Shown one piece after another: positions 40,026-49,191 of a stretch of DNA of 64,000 nt. The notes beneath the pieces are model-generated. The model had not been told where the DNA came from. It ran no database searches and was given only the letters and a program-made list of their open reading frames with translations. The stretch spans positions 4,681,501 through 4,745,500 of the forward strand of contig NZ_LT629796.1 in NCBI RefSeq assembly GCF_900106065.1. Direction: 5' to 3'. Position numbers and translations under genes: made by a program. This DNA comes from Pseudomonas mandelii. Lineage in GTDB: Bacteria > Pseudomonadota > Gammaproteobacteria > Pseudomonadales > Pseudomonadaceae. The stretch's first letter is position 1, and each line of letters starts with the position of its first letter.

Positions 40026-41474
40026 GTGACTCAGAAGCCCGACCAGTGTCTTGGTGAATGGATCGACCGTGAAGCACTCGCAGAAGCGATGATTCCGCTT
40101 ATCGGTCAGCTCTACCGCAATAACAACGTGGTGAGCTCGATCTATGGCCGCAGCCTGATCAATCGTTCAGTCATTGCGATTCTCAAAGCTCACCGCTTTG
40201 CTCGTCATCGTCAGTCCGATGACAGCGAATTGTCCGTCCACGAAACATTCCCGCTGCTCAAGGCGATGAGCGAGCTCAAGCTCGGCGCCGCTTCGGTTGA
40301 CCTGGGCAAGCTTGCGGTCAAGTTCAAAGCCGAAGGCAATGGCCGCACTGCCGAGCAGTTCGTCCGCGAAGAACTGGCTGACGTCGTTGGTCAGCAGAAC
40401 GTTTCCGCTCGCAAAGGCACCGACGTTGTCCTGTACGGCTTCGGTCGTATCGGCCGTCTGCTGGCGCGCATCCTGATCGAGAAAACCGGTGGTGGCGACG
40501 GCCTGCGTCTGCGCGCCATCGTTGTCCGCAAGGGCGCCGAGAACGATCTGGTCAAGCGTGCAAGCCTGCTGCGTCGTGACTCGGTTCATGGTCCGTTCGA
40601 TGGCACCATCACTATTGATGAAGCCAACAACACCATCACCGCCAACGGCAACCTGATCCAGGTGATCTACGCGAAGAACCCGACTGAAGTGGATTACACC
40701 CAGTACGGCATCAAAGACGCGCTGCTGGTGGACAACACCGGTGTATGGCGCGACGCCGAGGGCCTGGGTCAACACCTGGCTTGCCCAGGTATCGACCGCG
40801 TTGTTCTGACCGCGCCGGGTAAAGGCAAGCTGAAGAACATCGTTCACGGCATCAACCACGGTGATATCACTGCTGACGACAAGATCGTTTCCGCCGCTTC
40901 CTGCACCACCAACGCCATCGTGCCGGTGCTCAAAGCTGTGAACGACAAGTTCGGCATCGTAAATGGTCACGTTGAAACCGTTCACTCGTACACCAACGAC
41001 CAGAACCTGATCGACAACTTCCACAAAGGCGATCGCCGTGGCCGTAGTGCCGCGCTGAACATGGTGATCACCGAGACCGGTGCTGCCACTGCTGCTGCCA
41101 AGGCACTGCCTGAGCTGGCCGGCAAGCTAACCGGTAACGCGATCCGCGTTCCGACGCCAAACGTGTCGATGGCCATTCTCAACCTGAACCTTGAGAAAGC
41201 CACCACTCGTGAAGAGATCAACGAGTACCTGCGCCAGATGGCCATGCACTCCGATCTGCATAAGCAAATCGACTACGTCAATTCGCAGGAAGTGGTTTCC
41301 ACCGACTTCGTTGGCTCGCGCCACGCAGGCGTTGTGGACGCTGAAGCGACCATCACCCAAGACAACCGCGTTGTTCTGTACGTCTGGTACGACAACGAGT
41401 TCGGTTACAGCTGCCAGGTGGTTCGCGTGATGGAAGACATGGCCGGTGTAAACCCGCCAGCATTCCCGCGCTAA
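40026..41474 (+). CDS. gap: Glyceraldehyde-3-phosphate dehydrogenase, long form
   Basis: 482 residues from the GTG at 40026 (VTQKPDQCLGEWID), preceded by GGAAGG; ATG at 40011 (MWKVPVTQK) is an alternative. It has a ~125-residue N-terminal extension before the NAD-binding fold VLYGFGRIGRLLARIL. The catalytic Cys near residue 292 is in SAASCTTNAIVPVLK, and VPTPNVSMAILNL and VWYDNEFGYSCQVVRVM are typical GAPDH motifs. Pseudomonas carries several GAPDHs; this long form beside mfd is thought to work mainly in the gluconeogenic direction. Ends in a terminator at 41491-41525. Confidence 0.93.
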   Translation: MTQKPDQCLGEWIDREALAEAMIPLIGQLYRNNNVVSSIYGRSLINRSVIAILKAHRFARHRQSDDSELSVHETFPLLKAMSELKLGAASVDLGKLAVKFKAEGNGRTAEQFVREELADVVGQQNVSARKGTDVVLYGFGRIGRLLARILIEKTGGGDGLRLRAIVVRKGAENDLVKRASLLRRDSVHGPFDGTITIDEANNTITANGNLIQVIYAKNPTEVDYTQYGIKDALLVDNTGVWRDAEGLGQHLACPGIDRVVLTAPGKGKLKNIVHGINHGDITADDKIVSAASCTTNAIVPVLKAVNDKFGIVNGHVETVHSYTNDQNLIDNFHKGDRRGRSAALNMVITETGAATAAAKALPELAGKLTGNAIRVPTPNVSMAILNLNLEKATTREEINEYLRQMAMHSDLHKQIDYVNSQEVVSTDFVGSRHAGVVDAEATITQDNRVVLYVWYDNEFGYSCQVVRVMEDMAGVNPPAFPR

Positions 41475-41490
41475 GCCTTAGCTGCACATG

Positions 41491-41525
41491 AAAACGCCCC
41501 GACTTTGGTCGGGGCGTTTTTGTTT
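41491..41525 (+). terminator. Rho-independent terminator of gap
   Basis: AAAACGCCCCGAC-tttg-GTCGGGGCGTTTTTGTTTG, 16 bp after the stop. The A-run in front makes it bidirectional. Confidence 0.9.
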
Positions 41526-41605
41526 GTGCAATTTGTCAGTTTCCAGAGGTGTGGTTTGTGCCGGCCTTTACGCGGGCATGCGCCCGCTCAAAACTGGCAA
41601 ATGAC

Positions 41606-41632
41606 CTGTAGGAGCGAGGCTTGCCCGCGAAA
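41606..41632. repeat. Single REP unit, GAGGCTTGCCCGCGAA class
   Basis: CTGTAGGAGCGAGGCTTGCC followed by CGCGAAA; an unpaired copy next to the stop codon of the MFS gene. Confidence 0.75.
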
Positions 41633-41640
41633 GCGATTTG

Positions 41641-42939
41641 TCAGGCGCCGCCGACCACCGCGGCTTGCGCAGTCCGCAGTTCATGCCGATTGCCTTTGAA
41701 CAACACCAGCGTCGCAATCAACCCCAGCACCGCCGCGCCAGTGAGCCAGATCCCCGGCGCTGCCTTGTTATCCAGCACATGGATCAAGTACGTACACGCC
41801 GCAGGTGTAAACCCGCCGAACGTTGCAGTCGCCAGGCTGTAGGCCAGGGAGAAGCCGGTGGTACGAACTTCCACCGGCATGATCTCGGTCAGCGCCACCA
41901 CCATGGCGCCGTTGTACGAGCCGTACAGGAACGACAGCCACAACTCGACGATCAGCAAATGGCTGAAGCTCGGGTTCGCCACCAGCCATGACAGGGCAGG
42001 GTAGGCCGTAAGGATCGCCAGAATGGTCGCCGCCAGGAGTAGGGGTTTGCGCCCGATCTTGTCGGACACGGCACCCATGACAGGCAACCAGAAAAAATTC
42101 GACAGACCGATACAGACCGTCACCAGCAACGCATCCAGATCCGACAGATGCAATTCGGCTTTGCCGAAGGTCGGGGTGTAGGCGGTGATCAGGTAGAACG
42201 ACACGGTGGTCATCACCACCAGCGCCATGCCGGCGATGACGATGCCAAAGTTCTGACTGATCGAGCGGACGACGTCCCGCAGGGTAGGGCGGTGTTTGCG
42301 CGCCTGGAATTCCGGGGTTTCTTCAAGCGAACGACGAATCACGAAAATCACCGGCACAATCATGCAGCCGATCAGGAATGGAACACGCCAGCCCCAGTCA
42401 CCCATTTCTTCGGGGCTGAGCCAATAGTTCAAACCGACTCCCAGCAGACCGGCGAACACCACCGCGGCTTGCTGACTGGCGGATTGCCAACTGACAAAGA
42501 AGCCCTTGCGACCCGGCGTGGAAATCTCTGCCAGGTACACCGACACGCCGCCCAGTTCCACGCCGGCCGAGAAGCCTTGCAGCAGGCGGCCGAACAGCAC
42601 GAGCAGCGGCGCGGCCACGCCGAGGGTGGCGTAACCCGGCACGCAGGCAATCAGCACCGTGCCGGCAGCCATCATCGCCAGGGTGATGATCAAGCCTTTG
42701 CGGCGGCCATGACGGTCGATGTAGGCGCCGAGGAAAATCGCGCCCAGCGGGCGCATCAGGAAACCAGCACCGAAAGTGGCCAGCGACAACATCAGGGAGG
42801 CAAAAGCGCTGTCGGCAGGAAAGAACGTTTTCGCGATGGCCGTGGCGTAAAAGCCGTAGACCATAAAGTCGAACATTTCGAGAAAGTTACCGCTGACAAC
42901 GCGAAAAATCGCCTTGCCTTTGCTCGTGTTGGAGGACAT
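41641..42939 (-). CDS. MFS transporter, metabolite:H+ symporter family (citrate/alpha-ketoglutarate type)
   Basis: 432 residues from ATG 42939 ([20 protein letters not shown]). Twelve membrane helices. The first loop carries [20 protein letters not shown], the MFS signature, and [20 protein letters not shown] in helix 4 is the pattern of the metabolite:H+ symporter (MHS) family with CitA/CitH, KgtP, ShiA and ProP. The [20 protein letters not shown] start is most like the citrate carriers, so tricarboxylate uptake is the best guess; the substrate is not proven. In P. aeruginosa the nqr operon lies between gap and apbE; here this gene is in its place. Divergent from apbE. Confidence 0.82.
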   Translation of the reverse strand: MSSNTSKGKAIFRVVSGNFLEMFDFMVYGFYATAIAKTFFPADSAFASLMLSLATFGAGFLMRPLGAIFLGAYIDRHGRRKGLIITLAMMAAGTVLIACVPGYATLGVAAPLLVLFGRLLQGFSAGVELGGVSVYLAEISTPGRKGFFVSWQSASQQAAVVFAGLLGVGLNYWLSPEEMGDWGWRVPFLIGCMIVPVIFVIRRSLEETPEFQARKHRPTLRDVVRSISQNFGIVIAGMALVVMTTVSFYLITAYTPTFGKAELHLSDLDALLVTVCIGLSNFFWLPVMGAVSDKIGRKPLLLAATILAILTAYPALSWLVANPSFSHLLIVELWLSFLYGSYNGAMVVALTEIMPVEVRTTGFSLAYSLATATFGGFTPAACTYLIHVLDNKAAPGIWLTGAAVLGLIATLVLFKGNRHELRTAQAAVVGGA

Positions 42940-43096
42940 TTGTAGATACTCACTCTGGTACGTCTTGTTTGAACGCGCTGCGCTTGCACGAGCCTGTGTG
43001 GCGAAGTGAGGCTCCCACAGGTTTTGCGTCTGACAGGCAGATGAGGCAGGTCTGGCTCCCATGCGCTCTGAAGCCCATAATGGCGGGCGCGGTTTT

Positions 43097-43105
43097 GGGG
43101 GGGGG
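43097..43105 (+). repeat. G9 homopolymer before apbE
   Basis: Nine consecutive G residues sit 8 bp before the probable TTG start of apbE. It may serve as the ribosome site and could vary in length. Confidence 0.8.
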
Positions 43106-43113
43106 ATGAAGAT

Positions 43114-44130
43114 TTGTTAACTGGACGGTGGACTGGGATTGTGATGCTGGTCGGTGTTTTGTCCGGTTGTGGCAACGGCGACAGTCTGGAACGCTTCGAC
43201 GGCCCAGCCATGGGCAGTCGTTATTCCATTCAATACGTGAGGCATTCCTACACGCTCGCGCCGAAAGCGGTGCAGGCTGAAGTAGAAAATATCCTCGCTG
43301 AAGTGGATCGACAATTCTCGACCTACCGCAGCGATTCGGACGTCGAGCGCTTCAACGATCTCCCTGCCAATCGCTGTCAGAAAATGCCCGCGCCGATCCT
43401 CAAACTGATCCGCGTTGCTCAGCTGCTGTCGGAACAAAGCGAAGGCTCCTACGACCTGACTGTGGAACCGCTGCTCAATCTCTGGGGGTTCGGCCCGCAA
43501 GCCCGTGAGGAAAAAGTCCCCACCGCCCAGTCGCTCGCCGAAGTAAGGCAGAGGGTTGGCTACCAACACCTGCGCATCGATCGCGATCAGCTGTGCAAGG
43601 ACGCCGCCGTCGAAGTCGACTTCAACAGCATCGCCGCCGGTTACGCCGTCGATACCATTGCCGAAAAACTCGAAGCGATGGGCATCCGCAGCTACCTGGT
43701 CGAGGTCACCGGCGAACTCAAGGCGGCCGGCAAGAAACACGACGGCTCGCCATGGCGCATCGCTCTGGAAGAGCCTCGGGATGATCAGCAAGTGGCCGAA
43801 CGTGTGATTGTTGTCGACGGCTACGGAGTGTCCACTTCCGGCGACTACCGTAACTATTTCGAGCAGGACGGTCGGCGCTATTCCCACACCTTCGATGCCC
43901 GCACCGGTGCGCCGGTCTCACACACCCTGGCGTCGGTCACAGTGATTAATCCTTCAGCGTTAATGGCCGATGGCTTATCGACACTGTTGCTGATTCTCGG
44001 ACCGGAGCGCGGTTGGGACTACGCAGAAAAACACGATATCGGCGCATTTTTTGTGATCCGTACCGATACAGGTTTCGTCACACGAACCAATCAGGCTTTT
44101 GAGCGCCTCAGTGGCGGCAAAACTGAATGA
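43114..44130 (+). CDS. apbE: FAD:protein FMN transferase ApbE (lipoprotein)
   Basis: 338 residues with a TTG start at 43114. The N terminus [19 protein letters not shown] ends in a lipobox (VLSGC), so the protein is predicted to be a lipoprotein. ApbE transfers FMN from FAD to a Thr of flavoproteins such as NqrB, NqrC and RnfD/G. Motifs: [13 protein letters not shown] at the start of the fold, [29 protein letters not shown] and [16 protein letters not shown] with the Mg-binding Asp. A later ATG (43144) would leave too short a signal. An ATG at 43106 is in another frame and hits a stop at once. The usual nqr operon is not adjacent. Confidence 0.9.
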   Translation: MLTGRWTGIVMLVGVLSGCGNGDSLERFDGPAMGSRYSIQYVRHSYTLAPKAVQAEVENILAEVDRQFSTYRSDSDVERFNDLPANRCQKMPAPILKLIRVAQLLSEQSEGSYDLTVEPLLNLWGFGPQAREEKVPTAQSLAEVRQRVGYQHLRIDRDQLCKDAAVEVDFNSIAAGYAVDTIAEKLEAMGIRSYLVEVTGELKAAGKKHDGSPWRIALEEPRDDQQVAERVIVVDGYGVSTSGDYRNYFEQDGRRYSHTFDARTGAPVSHTLASVTVINPSALMADGLSTLLLILGPERGWDYAEKHDIGAFFVIRTDTGFVTRTNQAFERLSGGKTE

Positions 44131-44337
44131 TTGCGACGGTTCGCGCATCGAAGACTGGCGTTGTAGTGCAGGCAAAACTAGCCTACGACGCGACCAAGGG
44201 TTAATGTGCCCGGCGTTGACGCTTCTATAGACTGTGTCCGGGTTCTGCATTGGCCCCAAATTGTTCCTTCACGCCACAGATCGGCGTGATTTAGCCGCAG
44301 GTGCCGAGGGCACTGCGGCCTGTTCTGAGGAGTACGC

Positions 44338-45732
44338 ATGGCTGTCTACAACTACGACGTGGTGGTACTGGGTTCCGGCCCGGCGGGAGAAGGCGCGGCA
44401 ATGAACGCCGCCAAAGCAGGGCGCAAGGTGGCGATGGTCGATAGCCGTCGCCAGGTCGGCGGCAACTGCACCCACCTGGGTACCATCCCGTCCAAGGCAC
44501 TGCGTCACTCGGTCCGGCAGATCATGCAGTTCAACACCAACCCGATGTTCCGGGCCATTGGTGAGCCGCGCTGGTTCTCGTTTCCGGACGTGCTGAAAAG
44601 CGCCGAAAAAGTCATTTCCAAACAAGTCGCCTCGCGCACCGGCTACTACGCCCGTAATCGCGTCGACGTGTTCTTCGGCACCGGCAGCTTCGCCGACGAG
44701 CAAACCATCGAAGTGGTCTGCGCCAACGGTGTGGTCGAAAAACTGGTGGCCAAGCACATCATCATCGCCACCGGCTCGCGTCCTTATCGCCCGGCGGACA
44801 TCGATTTCCATCACCCGCGCATCTACGATAGCGACACCATCCTCAGCCTCGGCCACACCCCGCGCAAACTCATCGTTTACGGCGCTGGCGTGATCGGTTG
44901 CGAATACGCGTCGATCTTCAGTGGCCTGGGTGTGCTGGTTGAACTGGTGGACAACCGCGGTCAGTTGCTGAGTTTCCTGGACTCGGAAATTTCCCAGGCC
45001 CTGAGCTACCACTTCAGCAACAACAACATCACGGTTCGCCACAACGAAGACTACGACCGCGTCGAAGGCGTGGACAACGGCGTGATCCTGCACCTCAAGT
45101 CCGGCAAGAAGATCAAGGCCGATGCCTTGCTCTGGTGCAACGGTCGTACCGGCAACACCGACCAGCTGGGTCTGGAAAACATCGGCGTGAAGGTCAACAG
45201 CCGTGGCCAGATCGAAGTCGACGAAGCCTATCGCACCTGCGTACCGAACATTTACGGTGCCGGTGACGTGATCGGCTGGCCGAGCCTGGCCAGTGCCGCC
45301 CACGACCAGGGTCGTTCGGCCGCTGGCAGCATCGTCGATAACAACAGCTGGCGCTTCGTCAACGACGTGCCGACCGGTATCTACACCATTCCGGAGATCA
45401 GCTCGATCGGCAAGAACGAGCAGGAGCTGACTCAGGCCAAGGTGCCCTACGAAGTGGGCAAGGCGTTCTTCAAGGGCATGGCGCGTGCACAGATTGCCGG
45501 CGAGCCCCAGGGCATGCTGAAAATCCTGTTCCACCGCGAGACCCTGGAAGTGCTGGGCGTTCACTGCTTCGGTTATCAGGCGTCGGAGATCGTTCACATC
45601 GGTCAGGCGATCATGAGCCAGCCGGGCGAACTGAACACCCTGAAGTACTTCGTCAACACGACGTTCAACTACCCGACCATGGCCGAAGCCTATCGGGTAG
45701 CGGCTTACGATGGCCTCAACCGGCTTTTTTGA
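44338..45732 (+). CDS. sthA: Soluble pyridine nucleotide transhydrogenase
   Basis: 464 residues. SthA moves hydride between NADPH and NAD+ in the cytoplasm and helps balance the pools in Pseudomonas, where the Entner-Doudoroff route makes NADPH. It is a flavin disulfide-reductase relative: FAD site [22 protein letters not shown] site [20 protein letters not shown] and C-terminal FAD contact [16 protein letters not shown]. The redox pair is half missing: [13 protein letters not shown] has Cys then Thr instead of the second Cys, as usual in SthA and unlike lipoamide dehydrogenase. A GC-rich hairpin (45739-45764) follows the stop. Confidence 0.95.
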   Translation: MAVYNYDVVVLGSGPAGEGAAMNAAKAGRKVAMVDSRRQVGGNCTHLGTIPSKALRHSVRQIMQFNTNPMFRAIGEPRWFSFPDVLKSAEKVISKQVASRTGYYARNRVDVFFGTGSFADEQTIEVVCANGVVEKLVAKHIIIATGSRPYRPADIDFHHPRIYDSDTILSLGHTPRKLIVYGAGVIGCEYASIFSGLGVLVELVDNRGQLLSFLDSEISQALSYHFSNNNITVRHNEDYDRVEGVDNGVILHLKSGKKIKADALLWCNGRTGNTDQLGLENIGVKVNSRGQIEVDEAYRTCVPNIYGAGDVIGWPSLASAAHDQGRSAAGSIVDNNSWRFVNDVPTGIYTIPEISSIGKNEQELTQAKVPYEVGKAFFKGMARAQIAGEPQGMLKILFHRETLEVLGVHCFGYQASEIVHIGQAIMSQPGELNTLKYFVNTTFNYPTMAEAYRVAAYDGLNRLF

Positions 45733-45738
45733 GTGGCT

Positions 45739-45764
45739 CCGGCCGGTGGCCTGAGCCGGCCGGG
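45739..45764. other. GC-rich hairpin between sthA and glpQ-like gene
   Basis: CCGGCCGG-tggcctga-GCCGGCCGG, strong stem without a clear T-run in either direction. It lies between two convergent stop codons and may block read-through. Confidence 0.6.
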
Positions 45765-45774
45765 GAGACCGATT

Positions 45775-46497
45775 TCAGCAATTCTCGAGGGTGGCGCTGG
45801 CCAAACCGGGAAAGTCTGTAATCAGGCTGTCAACGCCGAAGTCGGCGAGTCTGCGCATCAGCGCGGGCTCGTTGACTGTCCATACCGACACATGCAGCCC
45901 CTGACGCTGCGCCTTCTGCAGGCGTTCCGGCGTACACAGGGTCCAGTTCAGCGCCAGAATCTCACAGCCGTAACTCTGGGCGACTTTCAACGGGTCGAGC
46001 CATGCATATTCAGCCACCAATCCACGAGACACGTCCGGCACCAGGTCCAGCGCGGCTTTCAGCACTTCGCGTGAACTCGACGTGATCGTGACCTTGTCGA
46101 GCAGGCCGAAACGCTGAGCCATTTCGCGTATCGCCAGCACGGTCGTTGCGGCACGGGTGCGAGATGCGCTTTTGACTTCCAGCTGCCAATGCTCGAAATC
46201 GCATTTCTCGAACAACTCTTCCAGCGTGGGGATCGGGCAAGGCTTGATCCAGCCCGGCCCGCCCTTGCGTGCGTCGTAGGTCACCAGCTCGGCCGCCGTG
46301 TGCTCGACGACCTTGCCGCGTCGGTCGGTGGTGCGCTTGAGTGTCGGGTCGTGGATGACCATCAACTCGTTGTCCATGGACAGGTGCAGGTCCAGTTCAC
46401 AGCGGCGCACGCCATGCTTGAGGCATTGCTGGAAACTGGTCAGCGTGTTTTCCGGTGCTTCGCCCTTGGCGCCGCGATGGCCGTAGATGAGGGTCAC
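45775..46497 (-). CDS. Glycerophosphodiester phosphodiesterase
   Basis: 240 residues, GTG start at 46497 after AAGGAAGAACC. GDPD enzymes release glycerol-3-phosphate from glycerophosphodiesters. The catalytic motifs are complete: LIYGHRGAKGEAPENT (His, Arg, Glu), CELDLHLSMDNELMVIHD (metal Glu/Asp and the second His) and WQLEVKS (Lys). No signal peptide, so it is cytoplasmic (UgpQ-like rather than periplasmic GlpQ). It is followed at the next 14 bp upstream gene by a PilZ protein on the same strand; the pair probably forms a transcript. Confidence 0.92.
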   Translation of the reverse strand: MTLIYGHRGAKGEAPENTLTSFQQCLKHGVRRCELDLHLSMDNELMVIHDPTLKRTTDRRGKVVEHTAAELVTYDARKGGPGWIKPCPIPTLEELFEKCDFEHWQLEVKSASRTRAATTVLAIREMAQRFGLLDKVTITSSSREVLKAALDLVPDVSRGLVAEYAWLDPLKVAQSYGCEILALNWTLCTPERLQKAQRQGLHVSVWTVNEPALMRRLADFGVDSLITDFPGLASATLENC

Positions 46498-46511
46498 GGT
46501 TCTTCCTTAAA

Positions 46512-47090
46512 TTAAATGCCTGATTCGTTTTCGCGGGCCAGACGTCGTTCCTGGGCCTGCTTCTGCAAAATGTAGCGGGCCAGCAATTGGCGCTGGGCGT
46601 CGGTCGGGTATTCGAACTCGGTGCCAACGTCGTAGGCGCCAGCCTTGCGATCGCAATGCGTGACCTTGGCCCGCAGCAACAGGCCGAGGGCTTGTGGCAT
46701 CAGCACCAGTTTGACCGACAGGTGCGCGCCCACGGCGATGGGCGTCGGGTGCTGGAAGTCGATACCGCCTTCGGAAATGATCACCGGCTGCGGCTCGCCG
46801 ATCTGCCCGAGTACGGTGATGGCGATCACCTGGCTCAGCAGATCGATGCGTTTGTTCTGGGATTTCAGGAACGCAGCGAGGTTGCGGTCGCGCTCACTGA
46901 TCTGGCGCAGCAGGTGTTGCGACTCGAATTCGCTCAGGTGCAGTTCGCTGAGCAAGTTGAACAGTGGGGAAGCATCCTGCAACACTTCCTGGCCTGCGGC
47001 TTCGGGAGCGGACAGGGGCCGAATTTCCAGTGCGATCGTGTCCTCGATACGGTAGTATTCGCGGCGATCTTCTTCATCTAATGTCGACAT
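46512..47090 (-). CDS. PilZ-domain protein
   Basis: 192 residues. The N terminus MSTLDEEDRREYYRIEDTIA carries an RxxxR-like motif (RREYYR) and ISEGGIDFQHP resembles the second PilZ loop, although not the perfect D/N-x-S-x-x-G. A ~50-residue helical segment (LHLSEFESQHLLRQISERDR) separates the two, so it is a PilZ with a split or extended domain. P. aeruginosa has a PilZ protein between lolC and the glycerophosphodiesterase, which supports the name. c-di-GMP binding is uncertain because the loop is degenerate. Divergent from lolC. Confidence 0.78.
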   Translation of the reverse strand: MSTLDEEDRREYYRIEDTIALEIRPLSAPEAAGQEVLQDASPLFNLLSELHLSEFESQHLLRQISERDRNLAAFLKSQNKRIDLLSQVIAITVLGQIGEPQPVIISEGGIDFQHPTPIAVGAHLSVKLVLMPQALGLLLRAKVTHCDRKAGAYDVGTEFEYPTDAQRQLLARYILQKQAQERRLARENESGI

Positions 47091-47184
47091 GGCGAACCCA
47101 TGGTAGCGGCGGTGGTCTGAGTGTAAAGCTGGTTATCGACCCCCGCCACAAGGACGTTCCTTTTCCCTCCGAACAAGCCCCGAC

Positions 47185-48435
47185 ATGTTCAGACCTCTCT
47201 TCGTATTTATTGGCACGCGTTATACCCGTGCAAAGCGCCGCAATCATTTTGTGTCATTCATTTCCCTGACCTCGATGATCGGACTCGCCCTCGGCGTGGT
47301 CGTGATGATCGTCGTGCTTTCGGTCATGAACGGCTTCGATCATGAGATGCGCACCCGCGTGCTGGGCATGGTGCCCCACGCGACCATCGAGTCCGGTGAA
47401 CCGATCAGCGACTGGCAAAGCCTGGCCGCCAAGGTCAAGCAGAACCCGCAGGTGACGGCCGTTGCGCCGTTCACCCAGATGCAGGGTTTGCTGACCAACA
47501 ACGGCAAGGTCTCCAAAGTCCTGCTCAATGCCATCGACCCTGCGCTGGAACGCCAGGTCTCGATCATTGATAACTTCATGCAGCAGGGCAAACTCGACGA
47601 CCTCACGCCGGGCAGCTTCGGCATTGTCATCGGTGACAAGGCGGCCGCCAAGCTTGGCGCCGCGGTTGGCGACAAGCTGACATTCGTGGCACCGGAAGTC
47701 ACGGTGACCCCGGCCGGGATGTTCCCGCGCATGAAACGCTTTACCGTGGTCGGTATTTTCCATGTCGGCGCCGGTGAGATCGACGGGTACCTGGGTGTCA
47801 CCAACCTGCAGGATCTGGCGAAAATGCATCGCTGGAAGCCGGATCAGGTCCAGGGCATCCGCCTGAAGTTCGATGACCTGTTCCAGGCCCCGCGCACGGC
47901 GTGGAATATCGCCCAGCAACTTGGTGAGGACCATTTCTACGCCCGCGACTGGACCCGTACCCACGGCAATCTGTATCAGGCGATCCGCATGGAAAAAGCC
48001 ATGATCGGCCTGCTGTTGCTGCTGATCGTCGCCGTCGCGGCCTTCAACATCATTTCCACGCTGGTGATGGTGGTGAACGACAAGAAGGGTGACATCGCGA
48101 TTCTGCGAACCCTGGGCTCCACGCCGGGGCAGATCATGGCGATCTTCATGGTCCAGGGCACGGTCATTGGCGTGATCGGCACGCTGATCGGCGCCGTGGT
48201 CGGGATCTTCGCCGCGTTGAACGTCAGCGCTGCGATCTCGGCCCTCGAAGGGTTGATCGGCCACAAATTCCTGAACGCCGACGTGTATTTCATCGATTAC
48301 CTGCCGTCGCAAGTGCAGAGCCAGGACGTGTTGATGGTCTGCGCCGCCGCGTTGGTCCTGAGTTTCCTCGCCACCCTGTATCCAGCCTGGCGTGCCGCGC
48401 GCACCCAGCCTGCGGAGGCGCTACGTTATGAGTGA
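47185..48435 (+). CDS. lolC: Lipoprotein-releasing system permease LolC
   Basis: 416 residues. LolC, LolD and LolE form the inner-membrane ABC complex that releases outer-membrane lipoproteins to LolA. The start [20 protein letters not shown] and first helix ([19 protein letters not shown]) are followed by a large periplasmic domain, then three helices ([37 protein letters not shown]; near the end [16 protein letters not shown]). The TGA overlaps the lolD start (ATGAGTGA), which suggests coupled translation. Paralogous to LolE at 49192-50436. Confidence 0.95.
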   Translation: MFRPLFVFIGTRYTRAKRRNHFVSFISLTSMIGLALGVVVMIVVLSVMNGFDHEMRTRVLGMVPHATIESGEPISDWQSLAAKVKQNPQVTAVAPFTQMQGLLTNNGKVSKVLLNAIDPALERQVSIIDNFMQQGKLDDLTPGSFGIVIGDKAAAKLGAAVGDKLTFVAPEVTVTPAGMFPRMKRFTVVGIFHVGAGEIDGYLGVTNLQDLAKMHRWKPDQVQGIRLKFDDLFQAPRTAWNIAQQLGEDHFYARDWTRTHGNLYQAIRMEKAMIGLLLLLIVAVAAFNIISTLVMVVNDKKGDIAILRTLGSTPGQIMAIFMVQGTVIGVIGTLIGAVVGIFAALNVSAAISALEGLIGHKFLNADVYFIDYLPSQVQSQDVLMVCAAALVLSFLATLYPAWRAARTQPAEALRYE

Positions 48436-49126
48436 GTTGGGTATGAGTGATAAAGCAATCTTGAGCTGCCGCAACCTGGGCAAGTCCTACGAGGAAGGCC
48501 CGGAGTCGGTAGAAGTGCTGGCCGGTCTGCAACTGGAGTTGCATCCGGGTGAGCGCGTGGCGATTGTCGGCACCTCGGGTTCGGGCAAAAGTACCTTGCT
48601 CAACCTGTTGGGCGGTCTCGACACGCCGACCAAGGGCAGCGTCTGGCTCGATGGCGAAGAGCTGTCGGCCCTGAGCGAGAAGAAACGCGGCCTGCTGCGC
48701 AACCGGTCGCTGGGTTTCGTCTACCAGTTCCACCATTTGCTGCCTGAGTTCACCGCGCTGGAAAACGTCTGCATGCCGCTGCTGATCGGCAAGACTGCGA
48801 TTCCGGAAGCGCGCCAGCGTGCGACTGCGTTGCTGGAGCGGGTAGGGCTTGGCCATCGCCTGGAGCACAAACCGTCTGAACTGTCCGGCGGCGAACGTCA
48901 GCGCGTTGCCATCGCCCGCGCCTTGGTGAACAAGCCAGGCCTGGTGATGCTCGACGAGCCGACCGGCAACCTCGACTCCCACACCGCCCAGGGCATTCAG
49001 GATTTGATGCTGGAACTCAGCACCTCGATGCGCACGGCGTTCCTGGTGGTGACTCACGACATGAACCTGGCTCGCCAGATGGATCGCGTCCTGCATTTGC
49101 AGGAAGGTTGCCTGACGCCCATCTGA
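48428..49126 (+). CDS. lolD: Lipoprotein-releasing ABC ATPase LolD
   Basis: 232 residues from ATG 48428, overlapping lolC by 8 bp, with GGAGG upstream inside lolC; a second ATG at 48443 is also possible. Walker [20 protein letters not shown]-loop [17 protein letters not shown], signature [15 protein letters not shown], Walker [14 protein letters not shown]-loop VTHDMNLAR. It supplies ATP hydrolysis to the LolCE membrane pair. Confidence 0.95.
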   Translation: MSELGMSDKAILSCRNLGKSYEEGPESVEVLAGLQLELHPGERVAIVGTSGSGKSTLLNLLGGLDTPTKGSVWLDGEELSALSEKKRGLLRNRSLGFVYQFHHLLPEFTALENVCMPLLIGKTAIPEARQRATALLERVGLGHRLEHKPSELSGGERQRVAIARALVNKPGLVMLDEPTGNLDSHTAQGIQDLMLELSTSMRTAFLVVTHDMNLARQMDRVLHLQEGCLTPI

Positions 49127-49133
49127 TTGGCCG

Positions 49134-49173
49134 AAACCCGGCGTGCTGAACAGTACGTCGGGTCTTTTATTTT
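49134..49173 (+). terminator. Probable terminator or attenuator between lolD and lolE
   Basis: AAACCCGGCGT-gctgaacagt-ACGTCGGGTCTTTTATTTTTAT: a 9-bp stem with one G-U type pair and a T-rich tail, 9 bp after the lolD stop and ~20 bp before the lolE start. Confidence 0.6.
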
Positions 49174-49191
49174 TATACGGTGCCCCAGCGA

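Noticed and set aside
42990..43035. Possible REP copy before the MFS gene
   Set aside because: Only fragments of the unit (GAGGCTCCCACAGG) can be seen; too diverged to call.
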